In this document: in pieces, positions 8,009-15,704 of the stretch
Layout: every line of letters starts with the position of its first letter
How positions within the stretch are numbered: position 1 is the first letter of the stretch
From: UBA11524 sp964547515
GTDB lineage: Bacteria; Bacillota; Clostridia; Christensenellales; Aristaeellaceae
Reading direction: 5' to 3'
NCBI GenBank assembly: GCA_964547515.1
Contig: CAZJOA010000007.1
Span: 1-42,764 of the forward strand
Length of the DNA stretch: 42,764 nt
Notes under the pieces: generated by a model
Databases searched by the model: none
What the model saw: the letters and a program-made list of their open reading frames with translations, nothing else
Told to the model about the DNA's origin: nothing
Position numbers and translations under genes: made by a program

Positions 8009-8063
8009 ATCCGCCAGCTTTGCGTCAGCCGATGCACTTTTTGCGTTATCCTGACGGGCGGGG

Positions 8064-8092
8064 TTGCACTTTTTGTGTTTTTCCGTTATAAT
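8064..8092 (+). promoter_or_regulatory. Promoter of the chorismate mutase-shikimate kinase operon
   Basis: TTGCAC (8064-8069) and a perfect TATAAT (8087-8092) are spaced 17 bases apart. The ATG of the chorismate mutase gene is about 36 bases further on. Confidence 0.75.
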
Positions 8093-8127
8093 AGGTTGAG
8101 CAAAGCATGCAAAGAGGAGTGCCGCCT

Positions 8128-8418
8128 ATGAGATCGCTGGAGGAGAGCCGCGCCGCGCTGGATGCGGTGGATCGCGAGCTTGTGCGCCTGTTTGAACAGC
8201 GCATGCATATCGTGCAGGAGGTCGCGGCGTATAAGCAGGCGCATGGACTGCCCGTGCTGGATCGCTCCCGCGAAGGTCAGGTGCTGGACAGCCGCGCCGC
8301 CATGCTGACGGACGAGCGCCTGAAGGACAGCGTCCGCACCCTGTTCGTGCAGATCATGGCGCTGAGCCGTGCCGAACAGGAAAGGCTGCTCGCCACTGCG
8401 GAGGAGGATGCACAATGA
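8128..8418 (+). CDS. Chorismate mutase, AroQ class
   Basis: This 96-residue, all-helical protein has the AroQ pattern RSLEESRAALDAVDRELVRLFEQRM...EVAAYKQAHGLPVLDRSRE. It carries the expected N-terminal Arg, the central Lys and the DR(S)RE segment of the active site. Chorismate mutase converts chorismate to prephenate for Phe and Tyr synthesis. The start at 8128 is chosen because AAGAGGAG precedes it with good spacing; the frame is open 7 codons further back, across that ribosome-binding site. It overlaps the shikimate kinase gene by 4 bases (ATGA), so the two are coupled and belong to one aromatic pathway. Confidence 0.92.
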   Translation: MRSLEESRAALDAVDRELVRLFEQRMHIVQEVAAYKQAHGLPVLDRSREGQVLDSRAAMLTDERLKDSVRTLFVQIMALSRAEQERLLATAEEDAQ

Positions 8419-8957
8419 TCGAGAAACATATCTTCCTCATCGGCATGCCGGGCAGCGGGAAATCCAGCCTGGGCAAGAAGGTCGCCTCCAATCTGGGGCT
8501 GACCTATGTGGACACCGACCAGCGGATCGAACAGGCGCTGGGCTGCTCCACCAGCCAGATCTTCGCCCGTTATGGCGAACAGGCCTTCCGCACCGCCGAG
8601 ACGAACACCCTCGTCCAGCTCTCCCGTGAGCAGGGCAGCCTTGTGTCCACCGGCGGCGGCATGGTGCTGAACGACTTCAACCGCGAGATCATGCGCAATC
8701 ACGGCATGATCGTCCTGGTGGATCGCCCGCTGGAGGAGATCATGGGGGACATCAAGCTCAATCGCCGTCCCCTGCTGGCGCAGAAGGGTCTGCCCGAGGT
8801 CGAACGCCTCTACCATGAGCGCATCGACATCTACCGCAGCATCGCCGATGTCGTGCTGGACAACAGCTGCGGCTACTACGCGGGCGTCAGCGGGATGGAG
8901 AAAATCATCCACACCTTCTTCAACACCAGCCTGACCCCCGACGCGGCGCGCCGCTGA
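8415..8957 (+). CDS. aroK: Shikimate kinase
   Basis: This 180-residue kinase phosphorylates shikimate at O-3 with ATP, the fifth step of the chorismate pathway. Motifs seen: P-loop GMPGSGKSSLGKKVA (about 10-24), DTDQRIE (substrate and Mg binding), the FR of EQAFRTAE, the glycine triplet in VSTGGGMVLN, and the lid arginines in LNRRPLL. It starts inside the chorismate mutase stop (ATGA overlap). The length is typical (165-180). Confidence 0.93.
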   Translation: MIEKHIFLIGMPGSGKSSLGKKVASNLGLTYVDTDQRIEQALGCSTSQIFARYGEQAFRTAETNTLVQLSREQGSLVSTGGGMVLNDFNREIMRNHGMIVLVDRPLEEIMGDIKLNRRPLLAQKGLPEVERLYHERIDIYRSIADVVLDNSCGYYAGVSGMEKIIHTFFNTSLTPDAARR

Positions 8958-8987
8958 CCATTTCTGGAGCATACCTGGAGGACATCA

Positions 8988-9455
8988 ATGAAAAGCATCA
9001 TCATCTACTTTTCCCGCACGGGCCGCACGGCCAAGGTCGCACGCGCATGGGCGCATAAGCTGGGTTCCTCCCGGCTGGAGATCATCCCCATGGCCTGGCG
9101 CGGCACAAACAAGGAGCTGCTGCACTACTACGCTTGCACCCTCACCCGCCAGGAAATGGAAATTGACCTTTATAATGTGGACTTTGCCAAATATGACCGT
9201 GTCATCCTCATGATCCCCGTCATCTGCGGCATGATGAGCGCCCCCATGCGCAGCTTCATCCGTCAGGAGGCCGGAAACCTCCACAATGTGGAGTACGTCA
9301 TCGTCCACAAGGGCTTCAAGATCCGCCACAATGCCCTCATCCGCTGGGTCGACAAGACCCTGGGCGAAAAGCACCTGGCCGCCTCCACCATTCTGGAGAC
9401 GTTCAACAAGGAATACAAACCCGCCATCATTGACGGCGACAGCATCCTGAAATAA
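8988..9455 (+). CDS. Flavodoxin-like protein
   Basis: This 155-residue protein begins MKSIIIYFSRTGRTAKVARA. The S-R-T-G-R-T loop is the FMN phosphate-binding loop of flavodoxin-family proteins. YDRVILMIPVICGMMSAPMRSFI corresponds to the second flavin-contacting loop, as in flavodoxin-like NAD(P)H:quinone or WrbA-like proteins and some menaquinone-dependent protoporphyrinogen oxidase-like proteins. A TGGAGGA site precedes the ATG. It lies 30 bases after aroK and before a strong terminator, so it is probably the last gene of that transcript. Redox partner unknown. Confidence 0.75.
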   Translation: MKSIIIYFSRTGRTAKVARAWAHKLGSSRLEIIPMAWRGTNKELLHYYACTLTRQEMEIDLYNVDFAKYDRVILMIPVICGMMSAPMRSFIRQEAGNLHNVEYVIVHKGFKIRHNALIRWVDKTLGEKHLAASTILETFNKEYKPAIIDGDSILK

Positions 9456-9459
9456 CGAC

Positions 9460-9497
9460 GTGCGCCGGGACCATCGCGAGTCCGGCGCACGCTTTTT
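9460..9497 (+). terminator. Intrinsic terminator after the flavodoxin-like gene
   Basis: A stem GTGCGCCGG (9460-9468) with CCGGCGCAC (9482-9490) is followed by GCTTTTT. It lies directly after the TAA stop. Confidence 0.9.
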
Positions 9498-9515
9498 CGT
9501 CACAAGGAGGCTCCC

Positions 9516-10715
9516 ATGACCCTGCATGACTCCATCCGCTTCTTCACCGAGGAGACGCACATCATGCCCTGCCTGTCGGTGGCGTGCGGCACGGCGGACA
9601 CAGTGCTGACCGCTCACGGCGGACTGGCGGACGAAAACGCCCAGCGTCCCCTCACGGAGGACGCGCTCTTCGACCTCGCCAGCCTGACCAAGCTCTTCAC
9701 CGCGCTGATGGTGATGCACCTGCACGAGGCGGGCAAATTGGTGCTTTCCGCGCCCGTGACGGCCTATGCGCCCCAGTTCACCCGCCTGACGGACATCACC
9801 GTGTCCCAGGTGCTGGGCTTCGAGGTGGCGCTGAACACCTCCGCCCGGCTGGACATGCAGTCCTCCCCCGATGCCGCATGGGCGCTGCTCCATGACATTC
9901 AGCCCGGCGAGATCACCGGGCGTGCCTATTCGGACATGCATGCCATGGTGCTCCGGCATGTGATCGAGGGCGCGGCACAGGAGGACTACGCGACCCTATT
10001 GACGCGCATCGTCCTCCGTCCTCTGCGCATGGATGACACCTACCTCGTCGTCCCGGAGGAGAAGCGCGGCCTGTGCGTGTCCTGCAACGGCGAACACCGC
10101 ATCGAGAAGGGGCGCTATGTCCGCCGGGAAGGCATCCTCCCCGGCACGCCCCACGACCCCAAGGCTCGGGTGCTCTACCCCCAGCCCTGCGGTCACGCCG
10201 GACTCTTCTCCACCCGCGGCGACCTGATCCGGCTCTGTCAGGGGCTGCTGCGCGGTGAGGTCGTCAGCCGTGAAGGCCTCGTCCACATGAGCCGCAACCG
10301 CACCGGGCATCAGCGCCCGGACGGCAGCTATCAGCAGTACCTCGGCGCACAGTGCTACGTCCGCCACCCCGTACAGCGCCACAGCGAGGTGCCGCCCTAT
10401 GAGAGCGACAAGGCCATCAGCCTGTCCGGCTTCACCGGGCATCACCTCTCCGTGGACGTTGAGACCGGCGTGTTCGCCCTCTTCCTGGGCAGCCGCACCC
10501 AGAATCGCCTGACCGTCCTCACCCCCCGGCAGGGTCAGGACATCACCGATTACGGTCTTCGTCCGGATGGCGTGGGCCGCATCCTTTGGCCCGACGGCAC
10601 CCGCATTTTTTCTTCGGTGAACTATGTGTATCAGAAGGATGAGCACTTCCACCGGGCTGTGGCGGATGAGATGGGTCTTCCGCCGTGGAAGCCGGCGAAC
10701 ACCGCGCATCGGTGA
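9516..10715 (+). CDS. Serine hydrolase of the beta-lactamase/penicillin-binding-protein class C fold
   Basis: This 399-residue protein has the SxxK nucleophile motif S56-L-T-K59 in LFDLASLTKLFTALMVMHL and a second motif read as Y-S-D in GRAYSDMHAMVL (usually Y-x-N). The C-terminal part includes SGFTGHHLSVDVETGVFALFLGSR, where the H/K-T-G-type strand is expected. No signal peptide is visible, so it is more likely a cytoplasmic esterase or peptidase of the EstB/Pab87 group than a resistance enzyme. AAGGAGG precedes the ATG, just after the upstream terminator. Its tail is overlapped by a small antisense ORF. Confidence 0.85.
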   Translation: MTLHDSIRFFTEETHIMPCLSVACGTADTVLTAHGGLADENAQRPLTEDALFDLASLTKLFTALMVMHLHEAGKLVLSAPVTAYAPQFTRLTDITVSQVLGFEVALNTSARLDMQSSPDAAWALLHDIQPGEITGRAYSDMHAMVLRHVIEGAAQEDYATLLTRIVLRPLRMDDTYLVVPEEKRGLCVSCNGEHRIEKGRYVRREGILPGTPHDPKARVLYPQPCGHAGLFSTRGDLIRLCQGLLRGEVVSREGLVHMSRNRTGHQRPDGSYQQYLGAQCYVRHPVQRHSEVPPYESDKAISLSGFTGHHLSVDVETGVFALFLGSRTQNRLTVLTPRQGQDITDYGLRPDGVGRILWPDGTRIFSSVNYVYQKDEHFHRAVADEMGLPPWKPANTAHR

Positions 10716-10830
10716 TCCGCTCGATGCTCTGCGCGGCATCCTCGTCCATGGCACGCGGCTCTGCGCCGGTGCATTCCGTGGCGCTGGCCGCAGGGGCATC
10801 CAGAGTGAAATCGCGTTCGGTCATTTTCAT
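10543..10830 (-). CDS. Small antisense ORF with a strong ribosome-binding site (uncertain)
   Basis: This 95-codon minus-strand frame starts 60 bases from the ctsR promoter and is preceded by AAAGGAG with 3-base spacing (or 9 bases to the second Met). Its first half, MTERDFTLDAPAASATECTG onward, is acidic and lies in otherwise unassigned sequence. The second half overlaps the 3' end of the serine hydrolase gene for 173 bases and reads like a shadow frame (Pro, His, Arg rich). It could be a short divergent gene or chance. No family recognised. Confidence 0.3.
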   Translation of the reverse strand: MKMTERDFTLDAPAASATECTGAEPRAMDEDAAQSIERITDARCSPASTAEDPSHPPQPGGSAHPSDTHSSPKKKCGCRRAKGCGPRHPDEDRNR

Positions 10831-10890
10831 CGCTCCTTTCGGGCGTAGGATGGATGGCGGGACGCGTTTTTATTCGGCTGAATCTGGCAC

Positions 10891-10919
10891 TTGCAATCCG
10901 GCGCGGAATATGGTATACT
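10891..10919 (+). promoter_or_regulatory. Promoter of the ctsR operon
   Basis: TTGCAA (10891-10896) and TATACT (10914-10919) are separated by 17 bases, 40 bases before the ctsR start codon. The CtsR operator begins 5 bases downstream of the -10 box. Confidence 0.85.
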
Positions 10920-10924
10920 ATGAT

Positions 10925-10941
10925 GGTCAAAGTTAGTCAGA
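10925..10941 (+). promoter_or_regulatory. CtsR operator
   Basis: GGTCAAAGTTAGTCAGA is a tandem heptad: a perfect GGTCAAA, a 3-base spacer, then AGTCAGA with one mismatch to RGTCAAA. This is the known CtsR box layout. It covers the expected transcription start, so CtsR dimers would block initiation until heat or McsB activity removes the repressor. Confidence 0.9.
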
Positions 10942-10958
10942 CTAAGGAGGCAGTTTCC

Positions 10959-11450
10959 ATGCGTCTCAGCGACTCCATCGAGAGCTTTATCAAAACGCTG
11001 CTCAGCCAGGATGAGCCGGAGGTCGAGCTGAAGCGGAACGAGCTGGCGGAGTACTTCGGCTGTGCGCCCAGCCAGATCAACTATGTCCTGGCGACGCGCT
11101 TCTCCCCCGACCATGGGTACATCATCGAATCGCGCCGGGGCGGCGGCGGATACATCCGCATCGTGCGGGTGGTACAGACCGGCGCACAGCGGCTGATGTA
11201 CCTGACCAACGAGCGCATCGGCGAGACAATCAGCGAGGGCGAGGCCGTCCGGCTGATCCATCAGCTGGTGGAGCAGAACCTCATCAGCGAATCCGAGGGC
11301 GAGATCATGTGCGCGGCGGTGTCCGCCCAGGCCATGTCCATCCCCATTCCGGACACGATGAAGGGCGCGCTGCGTGCCCGGACGCTCAAAACCATGCTGA
11401 TGACCATTGCCCGGCAGAACCGGGAACAGGGAGGTGCCGTCCATGGCTGA
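10959..11450 (+). CDS. ctsR: Transcriptional repressor of class III heat-shock genes
   Basis: This 163-residue repressor matches CtsR throughout. The N-terminal winged HTH contains RNELAEYFGCAPSQINYVLATRF and the glycine-rich wing ESRRGGGGYIRIVRV, the thermosensor loop of the family. The C-terminal dimerisation helices follow. It binds the tandem heptads at its own promoter. The start at 10959 has AAGGAGG 8 bases before it. First gene of a four-gene operon; its end overlaps mcsA by 8 bases. Confidence 0.96.
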   Translation: MRLSDSIESFIKTLLSQDEPEVELKRNELAEYFGCAPSQINYVLATRFSPDHGYIIESRRGGGGYIRIVRVVQTGAQRLMYLTNERIGETISEGEAVRLIHQLVEQNLISESEGEIMCAAVSAQAMSIPIPDTMKGALRARTLKTMLMTIARQNREQGGAVHG

Positions 11451-11985
11451 AAACAAGAACGACTACAGCCTCTGTGAGGAATGCGGCGCGAACGAGGCCT
11501 GCTACACCATCTCCGTCATGATGGGCGGCGAGGTGACACAGCGCCATCTCTGCGCGGACTGCATGGCCAAAATGAACATGAACCTGGCCGCGGGCAATGT
11601 CAAGCACCTGCTCAGCGCCATCATGAGCGCCATCAGCGGCGCGGCGGCTGCGGCGGCAACGCCCGTCCCCCCGGAGGAGGACGTGGTCTGCGAGCGCTGC
11701 GGCACGTCCCTGAGCCAGTTCACCAAGTCCGGCAAGCTGGGCTGCCCGTGCTGCTACACGGCCTTCCGCACCCAGCTGACACCCATGCTCCAGCAGATCC
11801 ACGGGCGCGTCCAGCATGCGGGGCGCAAGCCCCTGGACACCGAGGCCGCTCAGCAGCGCCGTTCCGTCTATGATCGGCTGACGCGCCAGCTGGAGCAGGC
11901 CGTCGCCATGGAGGACTTTGAGTCCGCCGCCGTGCTGCGTGACCAACTGCGACAGCTCAGCGCCACGGAAGGGGGCGAGGACTGA
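11443..11985 (+). CDS. mcsA: McsA, zinc-binding activator of protein arginine kinase
   Basis: This 180-residue McsA has two N-terminal zinc-binding clusters: CEECGANEACY with CADC, and CERCG with CPCC. The C-terminal UVR motif EQAVAMEDFESAAVLRDQLRQL is the same type as in UvrB and ClpC. McsA activates and targets the McsB kinase. The start at 11443 follows GGGAGGTG; the frame remains open 12 codons upstream inside ctsR. Its stop and the mcsB start share one base (TGATG). Confidence 0.94.
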   Translation: MAENKNDYSLCEECGANEACYTISVMMGGEVTQRHLCADCMAKMNMNLAAGNVKHLLSAIMSAISGAAAAAATPVPPEEDVVCERCGTSLSQFTKSGKLGCPCCYTAFRTQLTPMLQQIHGRVQHAGRKPLDTEAAQQRRSVYDRLTRQLEQAVAMEDFESAAVLRDQLRQLSATEGGED

Positions 11986-12983
11986 TGCGTCACGAGATTG
12001 TCCTGTCCTCCCAGGTGCGTCTGGCACGCAATTATGAGGACATCCCCTTCGACGTTTCGAATCGCCCCGAATTCGCCGCGGCATGCATCTCCCGCACGGT
12101 GAACGCCCTCAAGGCCGCCGGTGCGGATGCGGGCTTCGCGCTTTTCCGCCTGCGTGAGCTGCCGGATGCCGCAAGGACGGCCATGGCCGAGAGCCGCATC
12201 ATCAGCCGTGATCTCCTCCGGACACCCGAGACCTCCGCCGCCCTCATCGATCAGGCGGACGGTCTGTCCATCATGATGAACGAGGACGACCATGTCCGCA
12301 TACAGGCCATCCGCCCCGAGCTCGACCTGCTCAGCGCCGCGTCCGCCTGCTTCCGGCTGGATGACGCGCTCTCCCGACAGGTCAGCTTCGCCTTCGATGC
12401 CCAGCTGGGCTACCTCACCGCCTGCCCCACCAACACCGGCACGGGCATGCGCGCGTCCCTGCTGATGCATCTGCCCATGCTGACCAAGGCCAAGCAGATG
12501 GGCAATGTCGGTCAGCTCGTCGCGAAGGTCGGGCTGAATATCCGCGGCGTGTACGGCGAGGGCAGCGATGCCCTGGGCGACATCTACCAGATCAGCAATC
12601 AGGTCACCCTGGGGCGCACGGAGCAGGAGCTGATCTCCACCGTCACCACCCTGGGCAATCAGCTCTGCGACATGGAGCTGTCCCTGCGCGACAAGGCGCT
12701 CACCGAGGGCAAAACGCCCCTGGAGGACGTCATCTTCCGCGCGATGGGCATCCTGAGCAGCGCGAGACTCCTGACGCTGAACGAATTCTATCAGCATTGG
12801 TCGAATCTGCGCCTGGGCGCGGCCATGGGGCTGCTGAAGCTCCCACTGCCGCTGACGGACGCGCTGCTGGAGCACGCTCAGGAGGCGCACCTGTGCACCT
12901 GGGCGGAGGACGCGCTGACCGGCGCGGCGCTGGACGAGGCGCGCGCCACCCGCATCCGCACGCTGCTCACGGACGAATGCTGA
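11985..12983 (+). CDS. mcsB: Protein arginine kinase
   Basis: This 332-residue ATP:guanido phosphotransferase-fold enzyme phosphorylates arginines on damaged proteins, marking them for ClpC-ClpP and inactivating CtsR. Seen: SSQVRLARNYEDIPF at the N-terminus, NEDDHVRIQ, the conserved CPTNTGTGMRAS loop, and GVYGEGSDALGDIYQISNQ near the arginine-binding region. It is somewhat shorter than the B. subtilis protein (about 363). Translation is coupled to mcsA. Confidence 0.95.
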   Translation: MRHEIVLSSQVRLARNYEDIPFDVSNRPEFAAACISRTVNALKAAGADAGFALFRLRELPDAARTAMAESRIISRDLLRTPETSAALIDQADGLSIMMNEDDHVRIQAIRPELDLLSAASACFRLDDALSRQVSFAFDAQLGYLTACPTNTGTGMRASLLMHLPMLTKAKQMGNVGQLVAKVGLNIRGVYGEGSDALGDIYQISNQVTLGRTEQELISTVTTLGNQLCDMELSLRDKALTEGKTPLEDVIFRAMGILSSARLLTLNEFYQHWSNLRLGAAMGLLKLPLPLTDALLEHAQEAHLCTWAEDALTGAALDEARATRIRTLLTDEC

Positions 12984-13014
12984 CCCTCACCCGATCATCA
13001 GAAAGGAAGGTTCT

Positions 13015-15621
13015 ATGCCACTTTTCGCTTCCTTTTCCAAACGGGCACAGCTTGCCATCAAGCTCGCCCGCGAATCTGCCCTGGCTGCCAAGCACCCCTG
13101 CGTCGGTACGCTGCATCTGCTCTATGGCCTGTTAGCGGCCGGTGGGAACTACCCCGCCTGCCTAACCGAACGCATCAGCCAGGACGATGTGCAGCAGGCG
13201 CTCAGCGACCTCCACACCGACCTGGAGAGCGTCCCCACCGGCGACAGGCAGCCCAATCCCGCCCGCATGGAGATGACTCCCCACATGCGCGCGGTGTTCC
13301 AGCGTGCGGCGCAGCTCGCGCCCTTCGCCGGGGCATTCGTCACCACCGAGATGCTCATGCTGACGCTCATTGGCGAGCTGCCCTATGCCGCCACGGCGCT
13401 GCTGCGTGAACGCGAAGTCCCCTTTGACCAGACCCGGAAGGAGCTGCTGACTGCCATCCGCGCCGCCCGGGACACGAATGTCCCCGCCAATCCGCCCCAG
13501 GGGGACGATCAGCCCGCGAAGCCCCCGCGTCCGCCGATCTTCCCGTTCATGCAGCCCCAGCAGGGCAATCCGCCCGATGCACAGGCGAATCAGCCGAACA
13601 AGAACCGCCGCGCGCCGTCCATGCTGGAGCAATACGGGCGCGACCTGACCGCGCTGGCCGCCAAGGGCGAGCTTGACCCCGTCATCGGGCGGGACAACGA
13701 GATCCAGCGGCTGACGCAGATCCTCATCCGCCGCACGAAGAACAATCCCGTGCTCATCGGCGAACCCGGCGTGGGCAAGTCCAGCGTGATGGAGGGCCTC
13801 GCCCAGCGCATCGTCAGCGGGAATGTGCCCGAAATGCTGCTGAACAAGCGCGTCATCAGCCTGGACATCGGCAGCATGGTCGCGGGCAGCAAGTACCGCG
13901 GCGAATTCGAGGAGCGGCTGAAAAACACGCTCGCCGAGATCCGCAAGAGCGGCGATGTGCTGCTCTTCATCGACGAGATGCACACCATCGTCGGCGCGGG
14001 GTCGGCGGAGGGCTCGCTGGACGCGGCGAATATCATGAAGCCCGCGCTGGCTCGCGGCGAATTGCAGTGCATCGGCGCGACGACGCTGGATGAATACCGC
14101 AAGCACATCGAGAAGGACGCGGCGCTGGAGCGGCGTTTCCAGCCCGTACGCGTGGGCGAACCCACCCCCGAAGAGGCCGTCGGCATCCTCCACGGCCTGC
14201 GCGAACGCTACGAGCAGCACCATCACGTCCGCATCACGGATGACGCGCTGTCCGCCGCCGTCAACCTCGCCGACCGCTATATCGCCGACCGCTTCCTCCC
14301 CGACAAGGCCATCGACCTCATGGATGAGGCCTGCTCCCGCGTCCGCATCGCCGCCTACACCGCACCGCCCGACCTCCGCAAGCAGGAGAAGGAGCTGGAG
14401 GCCATCGAGAAGGATAAGCAGAGCGCCATCGACCGCCAGGACTTCGAGGCTGCGGCGAATCTGCGCGACCGTGAACGCTGCCTGCGCCTGGAGATCGACA
14501 GGAAGCGCGAAAGCTGGAATGCTTCCCAGGGCACGGACGGCGAGACCGTCACCGAGGATGACATCGCCGCCGTGGTGTCCAGCTGGACGGGCATCCCCGT
14601 GACCAAAATGACCCAGAAGGAGATCGACCGGCTGCTCCAGCTGGAAATCGTGCTCCATCAGCGCGTCATTGGCCAGGAAGAGGCCATCAGCGCCGTCAGC
14701 CGTGCCATCCGCCGCGCCCGCGCCGGCCTCAAAGACCCCAAGCGCCCCATCGGCAGCTTCATCTTCCTCGGCCCCACCGGCGTGGGCAAGACCGAGCTGT
14801 GCCGCGCCCTCGGTGAAGCCATGTTCGGCGACGAAAACGCCGTCATCCGTGTGGATATGTCCGAATTCATGGAGAAGCACACGGTCTCGCGCCTGGTCGG
14901 CTCGCCGCCCGGGTATGTCGGCTACGAGGAGGGCGGACAGCTCACCGAGGCCGTCCGCCGCAAGCCCTATGCCGTCGTCCTGCTGGACGAGGTGGAAAAG
15001 GCGCACGGCGATGTGTTCAACATTCTCCTCCAGATTTTGGAGGATGGCCGCCTGACAGACTCCACCGGGCGCGTCGTCAGCTTCAAGAACACGATCATCG
15101 TCATGACCTCCAACGCCGGGGCGCACAGCATCAGCAATGGCCGCCAGCTGGGCTTCGGCGCGAAGGCCACGGCTGACGCGGCCAACTACGAGACGATGAA
15201 GGATTCCGTGATGAAGGCGGTCAAGGACGTGTTCCGGCCGGAATTCATCAACCGCGTGGATGAGCTGATCGTCTTCCACCCGCTGACCATGGGCGACATC
15301 GAGTCCATCGCGGCGCTCATGCTGCATCAGGTGGCGGATCGCCTGCACGACCGCGCCATCGCCCTGACCTGGGACGGCGATGTCGTGTCCAAGCTGGCGC
15401 AGGAGGGCTACGACCCCAAATTCGGTGCGCGGCCGCTCCGGCGGCTGATCCAGCGCACGGTGGAGGACGGCCTCTCCGAGGAACTGCTCGCCGGGCGCAT
15501 CTCACTGGGGGACAGCGTCCGCCTGACCATCGAGGACGGATGCATCAAGGCCAAACGCCAGGAACCCCGGCTGGAAACCGCCGAAACGCCGCTGCTCACG
15601 GCGGCAGAATCAGCCGAATAA
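13015..15621 (+). CDS. clpC: ATP-dependent Clp protease ATP-binding subunit ClpC
   Basis: This 868-residue Hsp100 unfoldase feeds substrates to ClpP. Layout: double Clp-N repeat (about 1-150), a Pro/Gln/Asn-rich linker (about 160-205), the D1 AAA+ module with Walker A at about G249 (GEPGVGKSS) and Walker B LLFIDEMHT, an M-domain with a UVR motif (EKDKQSAIDRQDFEAAANLRD), and D2 with Walker A at about G586 (GPTGVGKTE) and GSPPGYVGYEEGG. The linker is longer than usual for ClpC, and the D1 P-loop has Ser where Thr is common. AAAGGAAGG precedes the ATG. Last gene of the ctsR operon. Confidence 0.96.
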   Translation: MPLFASFSKRAQLAIKLARESALAAKHPCVGTLHLLYGLLAAGGNYPACLTERISQDDVQQALSDLHTDLESVPTGDRQPNPARMEMTPHMRAVFQRAAQLAPFAGAFVTTEMLMLTLIGELPYAATALLREREVPFDQTRKELLTAIRAARDTNVPANPPQGDDQPAKPPRPPIFPFMQPQQGNPPDAQANQPNKNRRAPSMLEQYGRDLTALAAKGELDPVIGRDNEIQRLTQILIRRTKNNPVLIGEPGVGKSSVMEGLAQRIVSGNVPEMLLNKRVISLDIGSMVAGSKYRGEFEERLKNTLAEIRKSGDVLLFIDEMHTIVGAGSAEGSLDAANIMKPALARGELQCIGATTLDEYRKHIEKDAALERRFQPVRVGEPTPEEAVGILHGLRERYEQHHHVRITDDALSAAVNLADRYIADRFLPDKAIDLMDEACSRVRIAAYTAPPDLRKQEKELEAIEKDKQSAIDRQDFEAAANLRDRERCLRLEIDRKRESWNASQGTDGETVTEDDIAAVVSSWTGIPVTKMTQKEIDRLLQLEIVLHQRVIGQEEAISAVSRAIRRARAGLKDPKRPIGSFIFLGPTGVGKTELCRALGEAMFGDENAVIRVDMSEFMEKHTVSRLVGSPPGYVGYEEGGQLTEAVRRKPYAVVLLDEVEKAHGDVFNILLQILEDGRLTDSTGRVVSFKNTIIVMTSNAGAHSISNGRQLGFGAKATADAANYETMKDSVMKAVKDVFRPEFINRVDELIVFHPLTMGDIESIAALMLHQVADRLHDRAIALTWDGDVVSKLAQEGYDPKFGARPLRRLIQRTVEDGLSEELLAGRISLGDSVRLTIEDGCIKAKRQEPRLETAETPLLTAAESAE

Positions 15622-15623
15622 GC

Positions 15624-15650
15624 AAAGGCTCCCATCGCGGGAGCCTTTTT
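15624..15650 (+). terminator. Intrinsic terminator of the ctsR-clpC operon
   Basis: A perfect stem AAAGGCTCCC (15624-15633) with GGGAGCCTTT (15639-15648), loop ATCGC, ends in a T-run. It starts 2 bases after the clpC stop codon. Confidence 0.93.
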
Positions 15651-15659
15651 GCGTGGACG

Positions 15660-15694
15660 AAAATGCCCCGCCGGGCATGGCTGCTCAGCGGGGC
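15660..15694 (-). terminator. Candidate terminator of the CxxC-repeat protein gene
   Basis: A stem GCCCCGC (15665-15671) with GCGGGGC (15688-15694) and a 16-base loop is followed on the minus strand by ATTTTCG. It lies 10 bases after the stop of the minus-strand gene. The large loop makes it weaker than the adjacent clpC terminator, which may serve both directions. Confidence 0.5.
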
Positions 15695-15704
15695 GGGTTG
15701 GCAA

